DNA from: Sanyastnella coralliicola
GTDB lineage: Bacteria > Bacteroidota > Bacteroidia > Flavobacteriales_D > Sanyastnellaceae
Direction: 5' to 3'
DNA length: 64,000 nucleotides
Assembly (NCBI RefSeq): GCF_030845195.1
Contig: NZ_CP132543.1
Coordinates: 1,195,501 to 1,259,500, forward strand
A program made the position numbers and the translations under genes. Shown here in pieces: positions 1 to 9,495 of this stretch (position 1 is its first letter; every line of letters begins with the position of its first letter). Under the pieces are notes generated by a model. That model worked only from the letters and a program-made list of their open reading frames with translations. It had not been told where the DNA came from and ran no database searches.

Positions 1-654
1 AATCTTCCAACCTTGCTTGTCACGGGGGTAACGACTCCGAATTGTGGTGAAGACGGTTTTCCTACGAGCGAAGAGCTCGATGTATTGTATCCGATTGCAG
101 ACGAGATTATAGAAGAGTTGGGAAGGCTTACGTCCAGTGAGAATGTGGGGTCGTTCACCTACCAGTGTGAACGACTAGAGTATTTCTACATTGCCGATAG
201 CACAGGGATCAGAGAACATCTCGAGAGCCTATATCAGGAGAACTACCCGCAGTACAAGTTCTACATCAATATTGAAAGCGATCCTGACTGGAAGGCCTAC
301 CAAGAATTCCTCTACCCGAATGAGGAAACCTTGGAATTCATGGCGAATAACAAGGTGCTCTTACAGCTTTCAAATGCGGGAGATAATCTACTCCAAGCGC
401 GAATGATTGACCATTTCATCCTGTTTGAAAATGAGACTGAGTTGAAGCTTTTCGAACGATGGGCAAAAGAACAAGGCTACGCATCTGCAAGTACGACCCT
501 CGATCGATCGAACGATCTACCATACACGCTTCATATCGCTCGTGTAGATCACGTGAAACCGCCTGAAATCAACAATCTGACCTATTCGCTTCGCCGAAAG
601 GCAGAAGAAATGGGAGGGGTATACGATGGCTGGGAGACCGTGGTAGTCAGATAG
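1..654 (+). CDS. DUF695/RraB-like protein, 5' end outside window
   Basis: The frame is open to the left edge: residues N-L-P-T precede the first possible start (TTG at 13), so the true start lies upstream of the window. The N-terminal half (to about residue 130) resembles DUF695. The last 80 residues resemble the RraB fold (motifs ERWAKEQGY and YTLHIARVDHV). In gammaproteobacteria RraB binds and inhibits RNase E; in Bacteroidota this two-part protein is common but its role is unknown, so an RNase-regulating function is only inference. It ends at a TAG and is followed by about 160 bp without a recognisable element before the next plus-strand gene. Confidence 0.7.
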   Translation, partial: NLPTLLVTGVTTPNCGEDGFPTSEELDVLYPIADEIIEELGRLTSSENVGSFTYQCERLEYFYIADSTGIREHLESLYQENYPQYKFYINIESDPDWKAYQEFLYPNEETLEFMANNKVLLQLSNAGDNLLQARMIDHFILFENETELKLFERWAKEQGYASASTTLDRSNDLPYTLHIARVDHVKPPEINNLTYSLRRKAEEMGGVYDGWETVVVR

Positions 655-820
655 GGTTCAGAAAGTTCATTTCATGGTATGCCTAACTTTGGATTGTATG
701 GCGTCTAATTCCTTTCTAGTTATCATTGTAAAATGAGCGAGGTAAGCTCAGGCAATTTTTAACGGTAAATGTCGCCATCCACCATGTAATCATAAGCATG
801 CGCTGTTTTCAAGTTACCTC

Positions 821-1534
821 ATGATGAAATTTCTTTGGTTGATTATTCCTATGCTCTTCTTTTTCCACGAGGGAAAAGCTCAGCAGTTGCAGCAAGCGTC
901 AGAAATCTTGACCTATACTGTGCGGGAACCGAAAGTGGAAATTGATAATCCTCCGCTGTTGCTATTACTTCATGGCCTAGGTTCCAATGAGCGCGATTTA
1001 ATGCCTCTTGGAGAGCAGCTAGATGATCGATTTCTGATCGTGTATCTCAGAGCTCCTTACACTCAAAGGCAGGGGAGATATGAATGGTACGATGTCACCT
1101 TTACCCAAGATGGACCGGTTGGGAATGATGAGCAGGCAAAACATAGTGCTGAATTAATCAAACAGTTCATTTCTGCCCTCAGCAATGACTACGATTTCGA
1201 CTCCGAAAAGATCTACATAGGAGGATTCAGCCAAGGTGGAATCATGTCTTACGAAGTAGGCCTAGCTCCCGACACTCCAGTTAAAGGGCTCGTTGTACTT
1301 TCTGGAAGAATGATGAACATCACCAAAGAGACCATTCGAGAACATGGCATTCCAGCTGTAGAGGTTTTTATAACTCATGGCACAGAAGACCAAGTAATTA
1401 GTATTGATTACGCCCGGGTAGCCTGGAAACTTCTCGAAGAGGATGTCCGTGTCTCATATCTTGAATACAGAGGCGCACACAATGTCGGCCAATCAGCCCT
1501 TGAAGCGTTAAATAAATGGCTAGGGCATCAATAG
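821..1534 (+). CDS. Secreted alpha/beta-hydrolase, phospholipase/carboxylesterase family
   Basis: A 237-residue serine esterase of the Abhydrolase_2 (carboxylesterase/YpfH-like) group, probably exported. Residues 1-20 form a signal peptide ending near KAQQ. The oxyanion strand LLLLLHGLGSN is at 46-56, the nucleophile elbow GFSQG at 135-139 (Ser137), the acid in HGTED (Asp190) and the catalytic His in GAH (His220), so the triad is complete. The length is slightly above the usual 210-220 because of the signal. Two adjacent ATG codons (821, 824) could serve as start. Substrates cannot be read from sequence; short acyl esters or lysophospholipids are typical for the family. A heptamer repeat array begins 6 bp after the stop. 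Confidence 0.85.
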   Translation: MMKFLWLIIPMLFFFHEGKAQQLQQASEILTYTVREPKVEIDNPPLLLLLHGLGSNERDLMPLGEQLDDRFLIVYLRAPYTQRQGRYEWYDVTFTQDGPVGNDEQAKHSAELIKQFISALSNDYDFDSEKIYIGGFSQGGIMSYEVGLAPDTPVKGLVVLSGRMMNITKETIREHGIPAVEVFITHGTEDQVISIDYARVAWKLLEEDVRVSYLEYRGAHNVGQSALEALNKWLGHQ

Positions 1535-1540
1535 GGGTGT

Positions 1541-1680
1541 GGTTCGTGGTTCGTGGTTCGTGGTTCGTGGTTCGTGGTTCGTGGTTCGTAGTTCGTAGTG
1601 CGTGGTTCGTAGTGCGTGGTTCGTGGCAATAGTTATCGGTTATAGATTATAGTTTATCGATTATAGACTCTAGTCGCTTG
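1541..1680. repeat. Heptamer array 1 (GGTTCGT family passing into TTATAG family)
   Basis: Twelve consecutive 7-bp units (1541-1624) are GGTTCGT, AGTTCGT or AGTGCGT. In the same register follow GGCAATA, GTTATCG, GTTATAG, ATTATAG, TTTATCG, ATTATAG and ACTCTAG to 1673. The period stays exactly 7 bp while the unit sequence changes. The array fills the gap between two plus-strand genes and ends just before a promoter-like element. Confidence 0.9.
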
Positions 1681-1696
1681 TCTCTCGTCCGTAGTT

Positions 1697-1704
1697 TACC
1701 TTTG
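1697..1704 (+). promoter_or_regulatory. Bacteroidota-type -7 element
   Basis: TACCTTTG matches the Bacteroidota -7 consensus TAnnTTTG. A TTG lies 19 bp upstream (1678-1680), the expected place of the -33 box. The start codon of the DUF2721 gene is only 5 bp downstream, which implies a leaderless or nearly leaderless transcript. Confidence 0.5.
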
Positions 1705-1708
1705 CAGT

Positions 1709-2131
1709 ATGGAAGAACTCACGCTCACCACACCCGCACTTTTGTTCTCAGCGATTTCCTTGATCATGCTAGCATATACGAATCGCTTTCTTGCCTACGC
1801 AGCGGTTATCAGAAACCTTCATGACCAGTTTCTGGATAAGATGGATCAAAACCTCCTGCAGCAAATTGCCAATCTGAAAATGCGACTCAACTTGACGCGC
1901 TACATGCAGCTTTTGGGGATTTCGAGTCTCTTACTTTGTGTGCTCACGATGTTCTTGATTTACATCGACTACCACATTCAAGCAGTTTGGGTATTTGGTG
2001 CCGGCTTGTTCCTTCTCCTGCTTTCCCTTGCATTATTGATCTGGGAAATTCAAATTTCTGTCCGCGCATTAGGCTTCCATATTAGTGATATCGAAAATCA
2101 CCTGAAAGAGGTGAAGAAGAGGAAGGGGTAG
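1709..2131 (+). CDS. DUF2721 family membrane protein
   Basis: A 140-residue integral membrane protein resembling DUF2721. There is one hydrophobic segment near residues 9-28, then a charged amphipathic stretch (about 29-66, IRNLHDQFLDKMDQ) and two more transmembrane segments at about 68-88 and 92-114. The C-terminus is charged and likely cytoplasmic (SDIENHLKEVKKRKG). No catalytic residues are evident and the family has no established function. It is transcribed alone: a heptamer array lies upstream and a purine-rich element plus a second array lie downstream. Confidence 0.75.
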   Translation: MEELTLTTPALLFSAISLIMLAYTNRFLAYAAVIRNLHDQFLDKMDQNLLQQIANLKMRLNLTRYMQLLGISSLLLCVLTMFLIYIDYHIQAVWVFGAGLFLLLLSLALLIWEIQISVRALGFHISDIENHLKEVKKRKG

Positions 2132-2200
2132 AGGAAGAGTTGGAGGAAGAGTTAGAAAGAGAATAAGAATTTGAGAGGGACGCATAATATGCGTCTACAC
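2132..2200. repeat. Dispersed element copy 1 with 17-bp palindrome
   Basis: A purine-rich stretch (GAGGAAGAGT-like) leads to the 17-bp block AGAATTTGAGAGGGACG, which is also present at 9629-9644. It is followed by a palindrome at 2179-2195 (GACGCATA, A, TATGCGTC), an 8-bp stem with a one-base centre. A heptamer array follows immediately, as in the second copy near 9.6 kb. Confidence 0.75.
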
Positions 2201-2210
2201 GCTTGATCGT

Positions 2211-2341
2211 GGAACGTAATTCGTGGTTCGTAGTTCGTGGTTCGTAGTTCGTGGTGCGTAGTTAGGTTATAGATTATGGATTATCGTTTCTAGATCTCTC
2301 GTTCAGTTATAGATTATAGATTATAGATTCTAGATTTCTTT
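2211..2341. repeat. Heptamer array 2 (TTCGTGG and TTATAGA families)
   Basis: Units of 7 bp: GGAACGT, AATTCGT, then alternating GGTTCGT/AGTTCGT, GGTGCGT, AGTTAGG, TTATAGA, TTATGGA, TTATCGT, TTCTAGA (2211-2294). After a short phase shift come three TTATAGA and one TTCTAGA (2307-2334). The array runs past the stop codon of the convergent cutC gene, so repeat-like sequence codes for the last CutC residues. Confidence 0.9.
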
Positions 2342-3037
2342 CGTCTCTAGTCTCTCGATCATTGCACGAACCACTCCTGAATCCACCGAAGTATATCCTG
2401 GCGCGAAGAATCCTCTTGAGTAAACTCCTTCTTCTGTGGTGCCTGCTGCTGTGTGGATTTCGTCTACACCTACTTCTAATAAATCATCAATTTGTTCCAG
2501 GCGAATGCTGCCACCAGCAAGAATCATGGGACGTTCTTTGAGGGCTACTAACTCCCTAAGGGTGTCCAGGCCTTCTGCGGCACGTGGTGCTTGTCCTGCG
2601 GTGAGGATGCGGCCATAGCCGAGATCATAAAGGTCTTTCGCTGCTTGTTTGAAGTCGTTGCACACATCAAAGGCCCGGTGGAAAGTGATCGGAAGATCGC
2701 CAGCTGCTTTTTTTGCCGCTTCCACGAAAGCGAGGTCAAGATCAAGAGCAGGTGTAAGGCTACCTACAACCACACCGTGAACGCCAAGGTCGGCCATGGC
2801 AGCGATGTCATATAACATAGCCTTCTTTTCATTTTCTGAATACACGAAGTCGCCTTCACGTGCTCGGAGGAGAGGAAAGACTGGTACCCCTGAAATTTCC
2901 AATGCGAGTTTAGTCAACCCTGGAGAAGGAGTGATACCGCCACAAGAAAGGTCAGAGCAGAGTTCAATGCGTTGCGCTCCTCCTTGAAGGGCGTTTTCAA
3001 GAGCGGGTACTCCAGGACAAACAACTTCTAAAAGCAT
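2330..3037 (-). CDS. cutC: Copper homeostasis protein CutC
   Basis: A TIM-barrel protein of the CutC family, about 235 residues. Recognisable blocks are the N-terminal LEVVCPG, RIELCSDLSCGGITPS, FPLLRAREGDFVYS, GVVVGSL, ITFHRAFD, ILTAGQ, ILAGGS and VDEIHTAAG. CutC proteins are linked to copper tolerance in bacteria and animals, but the biochemical activity is unsettled. The ATG at 3037 is preferred because the conserved fold starts directly there; an in-frame start at 3064 would add nine residues unlike the family. The last residues (RLETKEI) are encoded by the edge of a heptamer array, suggesting the C-terminus was reshaped by repeat spread. It lies downstream of a terminator hairpin, so it is probably transcribed separately from the giant gene upstream. 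Confidence 0.9.
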   Translation of the reverse strand: MLLEVVCPGVPALENALQGGAQRIELCSDLSCGGITPSPGLTKLALEISGVPVFPLLRAREGDFVYSENEKKAMLYDIAAMADLGVHGVVVGSLTPALDLDLAFVEAAKKAAGDLPITFHRAFDVCNDFKQAAKDLYDLGYGRILTAGQAPRAAEGLDTLRELVALKERPMILAGGSIRLEQIDDLLEVGVDEIHTAAGTTEEGVYSRGFFAPGYTSVDSGVVRAMIERLETKEI

Positions 3038-3065
3038 GACAGAATTTTTGCGGAAGATAGGCAAA

Positions 3066-3097
3066 GAAAAGCCCCGCTGTGAGCAAGGCTTTTTCTT
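3066..3097 (-). terminator. Rho-independent terminator of the 2128-residue T9SS cargo gene
   Basis: Read on the minus strand, AAAAGCC (3087-3093) pairs with GGCTTTT (3067-3073) across a 13-nt loop and is followed by a T-rich tail. It lies 12 bp past the stop of the giant gene. Confidence 0.7.
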
Positions 3098-3108
3098 AGG
3101 GTGGTTGA

Positions 3109-6100
3109 TTATTTGGTAATCACTGAACGGTAACTGTTTCCAGGGACGTCCAGGATTAGATAATACATTCCTGAAGGAAGTAAGGCGAGCTTGGTGTTGA
3201 TGATATACTTACCATTCAACAGCACGAGGTCTTCCTTATTCCAGATGTGTACAAGGCGTGCATTGGCATCATACAAACGAACTTGTGGTTCATTGCTCCA
3301 TACCGAACTCGCTTCAATAATGATCTCTTCACTAAATGGTACAGGATAGACACTGATGCCTGCGCTTGTCATTTCTTCGATTCCCGTGATCGTTACATCT
3401 ACTTCGTTCGATAGCATTGACGTACAGAAATCAGAAGCCAAGGTCACGGTGTACACTCCGCTTTCAACAGGGATAAAGGCATTTCCTTCTTGTGTAATTG
3501 GGGTGCCATTGAGGTACCATTGGATTTCATAGTTGTTCGGGTTGAACACGCTGATGGTTGTTCCATCGAATGTGATTTCAGGTGTTTCCGGGGCCGCCTC
3601 AATGTTCAAGCCATCAATAGCGAAACCTTCACATCCGGCTCCATTCTCCACGTAGTATGCTACTTCGTGGTATCCTGGGTCGTAATCTGAGACGTCAAGT
3701 GTACTTACCAATACACCATCAATAGTGTATTGACCTCCTTCTGGTGTGCCAAAGTCAAGAGGAATGATCCCTTCGCTTTGACATACTGAAGTAGGCATCG
3801 TAAGCTCCACCATCGGAGTCTCGACAACCTCGATTGTTGAAGTAACCATTCCGATACAACCATGAACGTTTACCGCCATGTATGTGATGTCATAAGTGCC
3901 AGGGTCTACCATCGTTGGAACAAAGTAGTTTCCATCAGTTCCTTCTCCTTCGAAGATTCCTCCAACTGGATTCGGATCCATATGATGAGCTTCCGCGTTA
4001 GCGCAAATCTGTTGTGGAAGATCCATAAACGGTTCAGGAGTAGGGTTGACATCCAAAGTAGCGATAGCCGTATTCACACACCCTGATTCCGCAGTGTATG
4101 AATAGTTGATCGTGTAACTTCCTGCTGGAGCTTGGTCTGCATCGAACTGGTCACCGGTCACGAATTCACCCCAGAAGCTACCTCCTGCAGGAGACACTTC
4201 AGGTAGGTTCACCAGACCTTGTCCTTGACAGGCTGGTTCTGCTGGGTACATCGTAATCTCAGGAAGATCATAGACGTTCACCGTTAGCTCACCTTCAGCC
4301 ATACAACCGGCTGCATTGCTGTATTCGTAATGAAGCGTATGCGTTCCGGCGTTAGCCAATTCAGGATAGAACATACCACCATCCACTCCCGGACCGCTCC
4401 AAACACCACCCATTGGCGTAGCGCTTAGATTTACGGCAACGGAGTTGGTACACATATCACCCACTTCAACAAGGGCAACAGAAGGGGCATCGTTCACTTC
4501 TACTGTAGTGGTAGCTTGGAACAAACAACCTTCTGGAGAGTAGTGGTTGTAGGTGATTTCGTGCATTCCCAATCCGGCTTGTGATGGGTAGAAGATGTTG
4601 TTCGTTACAAAGTCACCTTCGTAGAATCCTCCACTTGGCTCACCTTGTGGAAGTTCAAACTGACCTTCTTGAGTACACAGCACTGGAAGTTCAGGAATTG
4701 AGACCGCCTGAGCTGGGTAAATAGTCAACGGGTCACCGCTGGTAGGGCCAACAGATGCTGGGTTTGTGGCTTCCAAACGGATTCGGTAGTTGAAACCAAG
4801 AGGGATGTTTAACGGCACTGTCATCCATTCGCTTCCATTGCCTGTATTAGCTTGGAATTCTCCTAGAATGGAAGGGAAGGAGAAGCCTCCATCGGCATCG
4901 GAAAGCTGAACAACAAAGGTGTTCGCCGGACCAAAGCCTTCTGAAGTCACGTTCCATAGAATTTCAAAATCAGAGCCAGGACATAGTTCAGTAGAGGTAG
5001 TCATGACTTCCGCTACAGGTCCGTCTCCGCCACCGCCGTTGTTGTCATCAGTTACGGTGAGATAAACTTCAATGAGGAAGATCTCAGCATTCACGGCATT
5101 TGAAGACACCATGACTTCTGAATAGTAATCTCCCGGATCTAATTCGTTTGTGTCAATTTCGACTGTGCTCGTGGCAATGTTTCCTGGCGCAAGAACTCCA
5201 TTTTGAGGCATGCCGTTGGAAATCCATGTATCAGGGATAAACGTTGAAAGCATCCACTGCAGGTCTTCATCACCGTTGTTGATGATGTCGAAATCATAGC
5301 TACCAGACTCTCCTGGAGCCAATTCAATTTCCATGACGTTCGGGATCACTGCGATCGCTGGGCCGGAGTTTCCTCCACCACCGTTGCCCCCGCCATCACC
5401 ATTCACAGTTAGAGTGACTGGAATAACGAGTTCAGACGCGTTCGATGCATTGGAAGTGATCGTGATGCTGGAATTGTAAGTTCCTGGATTGAGTCCATTG
5501 GTATTCGCTGCTGCAAACGTGTTGTGTTCACCATTTGGTGGAATACTACCCGAAGGAGGGTTGTTCACGTTCAACCAAGTGTCTTGAGCCGGAGTAGAAA
5601 TATTCCACTGAAGGTTCGGACTTCCATCATTGGAAAGGGTGAAAGGTTGGGTTGCATTCGAATTGGCATCAGCGAAGAAGTTGATAGCTTCTGGGTTTAC
5701 AGTAATAATTGGCGTATCACCTCCATTACCGCCGCCGCCATTGCCGCCGCCGTTACCTCCACCGCCGTTTCCGTCGCCACCATTGTCTCCACCGGCATCT
5801 CCATCAACAGTCAAAGAAACTGGAATGATGAGTTCAGGTGTATTGGATGCGTTCGAAGTGATGGTGATAGATGAGGTGTAGCTTCCTTCTGAAAGACCGT
5901 TGGTATTCACGGCAGCAAAGGTGTTGTGCTGACCGTTAGGCGGGATACTACCCGAAGGAGGGTTGTTCACGCTTAACCAAGAGTCTCCAACCGGAGTGGA
6001 TACATTCCACTGCAAATTTGGACTACCATCATTTGAAATCGTAAATGGAATGGTCGCGTTAGAATTAGCTTCAACAAAGAAGTTCAAGTTCATCGGATTC

Positions 6101-9100
6101 ACAGCGATGATTGGGTTTCCACCGCCACCGCCACCGCCGCCGTTTCCGCCGCCGTTGTCGCCTCCACTGCCGTCACCTTCAGTGACGTTCAAGTTAAATT
6201 CAACTACAAGTGTTGGGTTTAACGAGGCATTGCTATTGAAGATCACGACACCAACGTAGTTACCGGCACTTACGCCGTTGGTGTTGATGTGTACATCCAA
6301 TTCTGTTGAGCCGCCATCGGCATCTAGAGTGCCTCCAGATGGAAGGACTTGCGTCAACCAATTGGCGGTGACATCGGTGCTTCCACTCCATGTAACGTTC
6401 TCAGTTCCGTTATTGGTAATAGTCAGTCCGTAAGTAGTTTGCTGTCCGGTAGCAATGGAGAGGAATACTACCTCTTCAGATACTTCGAACATACCTGTGT
6501 AATTCACTTCTACCAGTACAGGAATTTCCACTTCTGGGGTGTCAGGATCGTTGGAGGTGATGTAGATATTACCCCCGTGGATTTCATCTCCAGGTAAGTT
6601 CGCTGCGTCGAATGTAATGTACTGAGCAGATGATTCACCTGGGTTCAATGTACCTGAAGTCTCAGTAGGTATGATCCAATCTTGATCAGTGCTGACCTCA
6701 TAAGTTAACGGCACCACACCTGTATTCTCGATAAAGAGCTGTTCGCTATCAGAGTTTCCTGCAATAATCGTTTTTGAGATAGCCGTTGGAGACCAGACTA
6801 TATTCGGATCTGGCGAAACTGGAGCCACACACGGACCAAATTCAGACGAATGGTTTGTCGCGACATTGGTCATCAATGCAGAGAAAACAGCATGTTCGGC
6901 TTCCGGTGTATGTGTATAGTCTACAGAAGCTTGTCCGCTACCATCAGTAGTCATTTCAATGCTTGTGATGTAGTATCGTCCTTCTCCGTATTCAGAGTCA
7001 TCGCATTCCGCGTTAGCGTATAGATCTACCACATAAGTAGTAGAAGGAGCAGCGTCAACGAGAATGGAGATAATGTAATCATCTCCGCTTTCAGCTACCT
7101 GTTCGATAACTGGGTGATTGATACCGTCATTCGGACCTGCATCAGCGTCACCAGCATCGTTTTCGTTCGGCCACCAATCGAATCCGCGGTCAATACCTAA
7201 ACCGCCATTTCCGAAGATGGTATTGCCTCTGAATGAGTTACCACTTCCCGCAGTACTTAGCAGCACTAGTCCGTGTAGGCCAACGCCGGTAATCGTATTG
7301 CCTTCTCCGGCCAGCGTGCCGCCAATTTGATTATCGCTACAGCTTACTCCAATGAACACACCAGCGATTGCTGTTCCATCGTTGGTGGTAATGGGATTGC
7401 CGTCAGTGTCGGTGTTAATGAAGTTTCCGGTGACAATATTGTTGTTCGCTGCTTGATCAAGAACCAAGTGTGCGACGCCTACAGTTTGCGGACACATCAC
7501 GTTATTCGTGATAATGTTACCAGAAGAACCGCTAGTTGCGAGAATAGCAGTGTTGTATCCACCTACTTGAGTGGTGAGATCTTGGCTAGCGCCGAAGATG
7601 TTTTCGTCAATGAGATTGTTGTTTGAATTTTCGAGGGAAATAGCGCGATTGTAGCCTCCGAGTGCTACGTTGTTGATCATCGAATTTTCATCTCCCGAGT
7701 TGAAGGTGATGGCTGATGCCCCTTCATTCACCAGCATCGTGTTTCCTTCTCGGTTGGTGTCGAACTTGTTGTTCTGGATAATCGAGTTGGATCCGTCTCC
7801 CCAGATGCTACGAAGGATAATATTCGCTTGCTCGGGGTTTTCTCCTCCGATTCGAGTTCCGTCGACATCGTAGAGCACCACACCGTACGATCCATTTGTT
7901 CCTAGGTCTTGCGCACCATCTGTTTGGATGAAACATCCTTCAATAAAACAGCTATCAGCACGAACAGCGATGTTAGTGTTTCGGAATTGGATGCCCTTCA
8001 GACCGCAATGGTTGACGTTGAATTCAAAGGCTTCGTTGTTGTTGAAGTCAATGATTACTGAGTGTTGGGCGTTGTTTGTCTCGTTCCATGCGGCCGTATT
8101 GGGAACGTACCCATCTTGAGTCGACCCATCAAAAACAACAGGACGATTGACACCACCTGCTGGCCCATCAAGGCTAATTACTCCACCACTTGGAATGTCG
8201 AATCCAATGACGATCAATGAATCTGCGTGTGAAGCAGGTCGCATGTTCGACTCCTGTAAAGCCGCAAGCACCGTACATCCACCTGCTTCTGATTCACAGA
8301 TACCGTCGCCAGGACGAGCATCATATGAAGAAGCAGTGGAGTTTACGGTCCATCCATCAGTCTCAAATTTGTTCAATTGGAAAGGCACACGAACTAGGTC
8401 TCGGTCGTACGTTGACCCAGGATGCCAGCGTGTATAGTACAGCCAGTTATCTCGACCTGTTTGTGTGAAGTTTCGGGTAGTGTCGTTGTGGTCGATGACG
8501 CTTCCGTAAAGCGTTCGGTCAACGTTCGTTGGAGCATTGACATTGGTCCATACGTTCGATTCCAAGATGAGTTTTGGGGCAGACCAACTGATGAGATCAT
8601 CTGAAATTCGGTAATAGAATCCCCAAGTATCGTCAGCGACACCGGGTCCAACAACCATCCATTTTTCGAAGTAGGTATTCCACGAAAGTGAACCTTGCAT
8701 GAAGATGTCAAGAGGATCAACTTTGTGCATCGCCGGGCTTGCAACATCATCATTGTAGATATCAACGAAGTCCACTGTGAATGCTTCACCATCCCATCCC
8801 AACCAGCTTGTGGGGTCTTCAGGAGTTAGTGTACGAACAATTCCGGTTCCTCTATCTTGACCTCCAATTGTTTCGATTTGGAACAACATGTAATAGTACC
8901 CATCACGAGGATTGAGAACGATATCACTAGGCTTGAAGTATCCACCAGGTCCGCTTCCCTCATTAAATTCATAAGGGGGAGCCAAGGCCAGATGGTCCGG
9001 ACCTGGATCATGTGTATAGGTCTTACCAGAATCGGTTGAAGTTGCGAAAGTGATTGAGTTGTACCAACACTCAAGGTATCCACCCGGACAGCCGTAGTTG

Positions 9101-9495
9101 TGACCATGCCATTCGTTGTGGATATAAGCGTAGATCGTTGCCCCGTCATAAGTGAACAACGAGTGAATCCAACCGTGATCGTCATGATCTCCAATACTTG
9201 AATTCAAATTCGATTCGTACACTGGACCATTAGCACAATCACGAACCAAGTTGTCAAAATCTGGTCCGATCATTCGGAACGCGTCGTAGTGTCCTGCGAT
9301 CATTTGAATATTCCCATCGGCATCGCGGAAGAAGCGCGCTTCGTTATCAGGAATATCCTCCGTCTCACAGTTGTCTGTAGTCCAATCAAATACTACTTCT
9401 TCTGCGCCGGTAATGGTACAATCATCAGGATATACCATCTGTGCTGAGAGGGATACACAGAAGAGAGAGAAAATGAGAATAGCTGTTGTTTTCAT
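3109..9495 (-). CDS. Giant T9SS type A cargo: beta-helix plus BACON-like and Ig-like repeats
   Basis: A 2128-residue exported surface or secreted protein. A signal peptide (1-18) is followed by a region with FATSTDSGKTYTHD and FKPSDIVLN motifs resembling glycosidase/propeller ectodomains (about 50-390). A right-handed parallel beta-helix follows (about 420-800, many NNIVTGN and GNSFRGNTIFG turns). Five BACON-like beta-sandwich repeats of about 105 residues (about 890-1480) contain SNDGSPNLQW and PPSGSIPPNG motifs, separated by Gly/Asn/Asp linkers. Then come Cys-containing Ig-like repeats (about 1490-2000) and a type A sorting domain at the C-terminus (SVYPVPFSEEIIIEA, PSGMYYLIL). BACON-like copies three and four are nearly identical in DNA (about 5.4-6.2 kb), pointing to recent duplication. 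It probably binds or processes a polysaccharide; no catalytic site was identified. Two CGCTAACGCGGAA words encode ANAE. Confidence 0.85.
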   Translation of the reverse strand: MKTTAILIFSLFCVSLSAQMVYPDDCTITGAEEVVFDWTTDNCETEDIPDNEARFFRDADGNIQMIAGHYDAFRMIGPDFDNLVRDCANGPVYESNLNSSIGDHDDHGWIHSLFTYDGATIYAYIHNEWHGHNYGCPGGYLECWYNSITFATSTDSGKTYTHDPGPDHLALAPPYEFNEGSGPGGYFKPSDIVLNPRDGYYYMLFQIETIGGQDRGTGIVRTLTPEDPTSWLGWDGEAFTVDFVDIYNDDVASPAMHKVDPLDIFMQGSLSWNTYFEKWMVVGPGVADDTWGFYYRISDDLISWSAPKLILESNVWTNVNAPTNVDRTLYGSVIDHNDTTRNFTQTGRDNWLYYTRWHPGSTYDRDLVRVPFQLNKFETDGWTVNSTASSYDARPGDGICESEAGGCTVLAALQESNMRPASHADSLIVIGFDIPSGGVISLDGPAGGVNRPVVFDGSTQDGYVPNTAAWNETNNAQHSVIIDFNNNEAFEFNVNHCGLKGIQFRNTNIAVRADSCFIEGCFIQTDGAQDLGTNGSYGVVLYDVDGTRIGGENPEQANIILRSIWGDGSNSIIQNNKFDTNREGNTMLVNEGASAITFNSGDENSMINNVALGGYNRAISLENSNNNLIDENIFGASQDLTTQVGGYNTAILATSGSSGNIITNNVMCPQTVGVAHLVLDQAANNNIVTGNFINTDTDGNPITTNDGTAIAGVFIGVSCSDNQIGGTLAGEGNTITGVGLHGLVLLSTAGSGNSFRGNTIFGNGGLGIDRGFDWWPNENDAGDADAGPNDGINHPVIEQVAESGDDYIISILVDAAPSTTYVVDLYANAECDDSEYGEGRYYITSIEMTTDGSGQASVDYTHTPEAEHAVFSALMTNVATNHSSEFGPCVAPVSPDPNIVWSPTAISKTIIAGNSDSEQLFIENTGVVPLTYEVSTDQDWIIPTETSGTLNPGESSAQYITFDAANLPGDEIHGGNIYITSNDPDTPEVEIPVLVEVNYTGMFEVSEEVVFLSIATGQQTTYGLTITNNGTENVTWSGSTDVTANWLTQVLPSGGTLDADGGSTELDVHINTNGVSAGNYVGVVIFNSNASLNPTLVVEFNLNVTEGDGSGGDNGGGNGGGGGGGGNPIIAVNPMNLNFFVEANSNATIPFTISNDGSPNLQWNVSTPVGDSWLSVNNPPSGSIPPNGQHNTFAAVNTNGLSEGSYTSSITITSNASNTPELIIPVSLTVDGDAGGDNGGDGNGGGGNGGGNGGGGNGGDTPIITVNPEAINFFADANSNATQPFTLSNDGSPNLQWNISTPAQDTWLNVNNPPSGSIPPNGEHNTFAAANTNGLNPGTYNSSITITSNASNASELVIPVTLTVNGDGGGNGGGGNSGPAIAVIPNVMEIELAPGESGSYDFDIINNGDEDLQWMLSTFIPDTWISNGMPQNGVLAPGNIATSTVEIDTNELDPGDYYSEVMVSSNAVNAEIFLIEVYLTVTDDNNGGGGDGPVAEVMTTSTELCPGSDFEILWNVTSEGFGPANTFVVQLSDADGGFSFPSILGEFQANTGNGSEWMTVPLNIPLGFNYRIRLEATNPASVGPTSGDPLTIYPAQAVSIPELPVLCTQEGQFELPQGEPSGGFYEGDFVTNNIFYPSQAGLGMHEITYNHYSPEGCLFQATTTVEVNDAPSVALVEVGDMCTNSVAVNLSATPMGGVWSGPGVDGGMFYPELANAGTHTLHYEYSNAAGCMAEGELTVNVYDLPEITMYPAEPACQGQGLVNLPEVSPAGGSFWGEFVTGDQFDADQAPAGSYTINYSYTAESGCVNTAIATLDVNPTPEPFMDLPQQICANAEAHHMDPNPVGGIFEGEGTDGNYFVPTMVDPGTYDITYMAVNVHGCIGMVTSTIEVVETPMVELTMPTSVCQSEGIIPLDFGTPEGGQYTIDGVLVSTLDVSDYDPGYHEVAYYVENGAGCEGFAIDGLNIEAAPETPEITFDGTTISVFNPNNYEIQWYLNGTPITQEGNAFIPVESGVYTVTLASDFCTSMLSNEVDVTITGIEEMTSAGISVYPVPFSEEIIIEASSVWSNEPQVRLYDANARLVHIWNKEDLVLLNGKYIINTKLALLPSGMYYLILDVPGNSYRSVITK
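3991..4003 (-). repeat. 13-bp dispersed word, A variant
   Basis: Plus strand TTCCGCGTTAGCG, i.e. CGCTAACGCGGAA on the minus strand. It encodes A-N-A-E in the giant T9SS cargo gene. Confidence 0.8.
7006..7018 (-). repeat. 13-bp dispersed word, A variant
   Basis: Second CGCTAACGCGGAA copy in the same gene, again encoding A-N-A-E. Confidence 0.8.

Noticed and set aside
5524-6259. Open frames on the plus strand rich in Pro or Ala opposite the Gly-rich linkers
   Set aside because: They are antisense shadows of GGN codons in the giant T9SS gene, with no start signals or family similarity.
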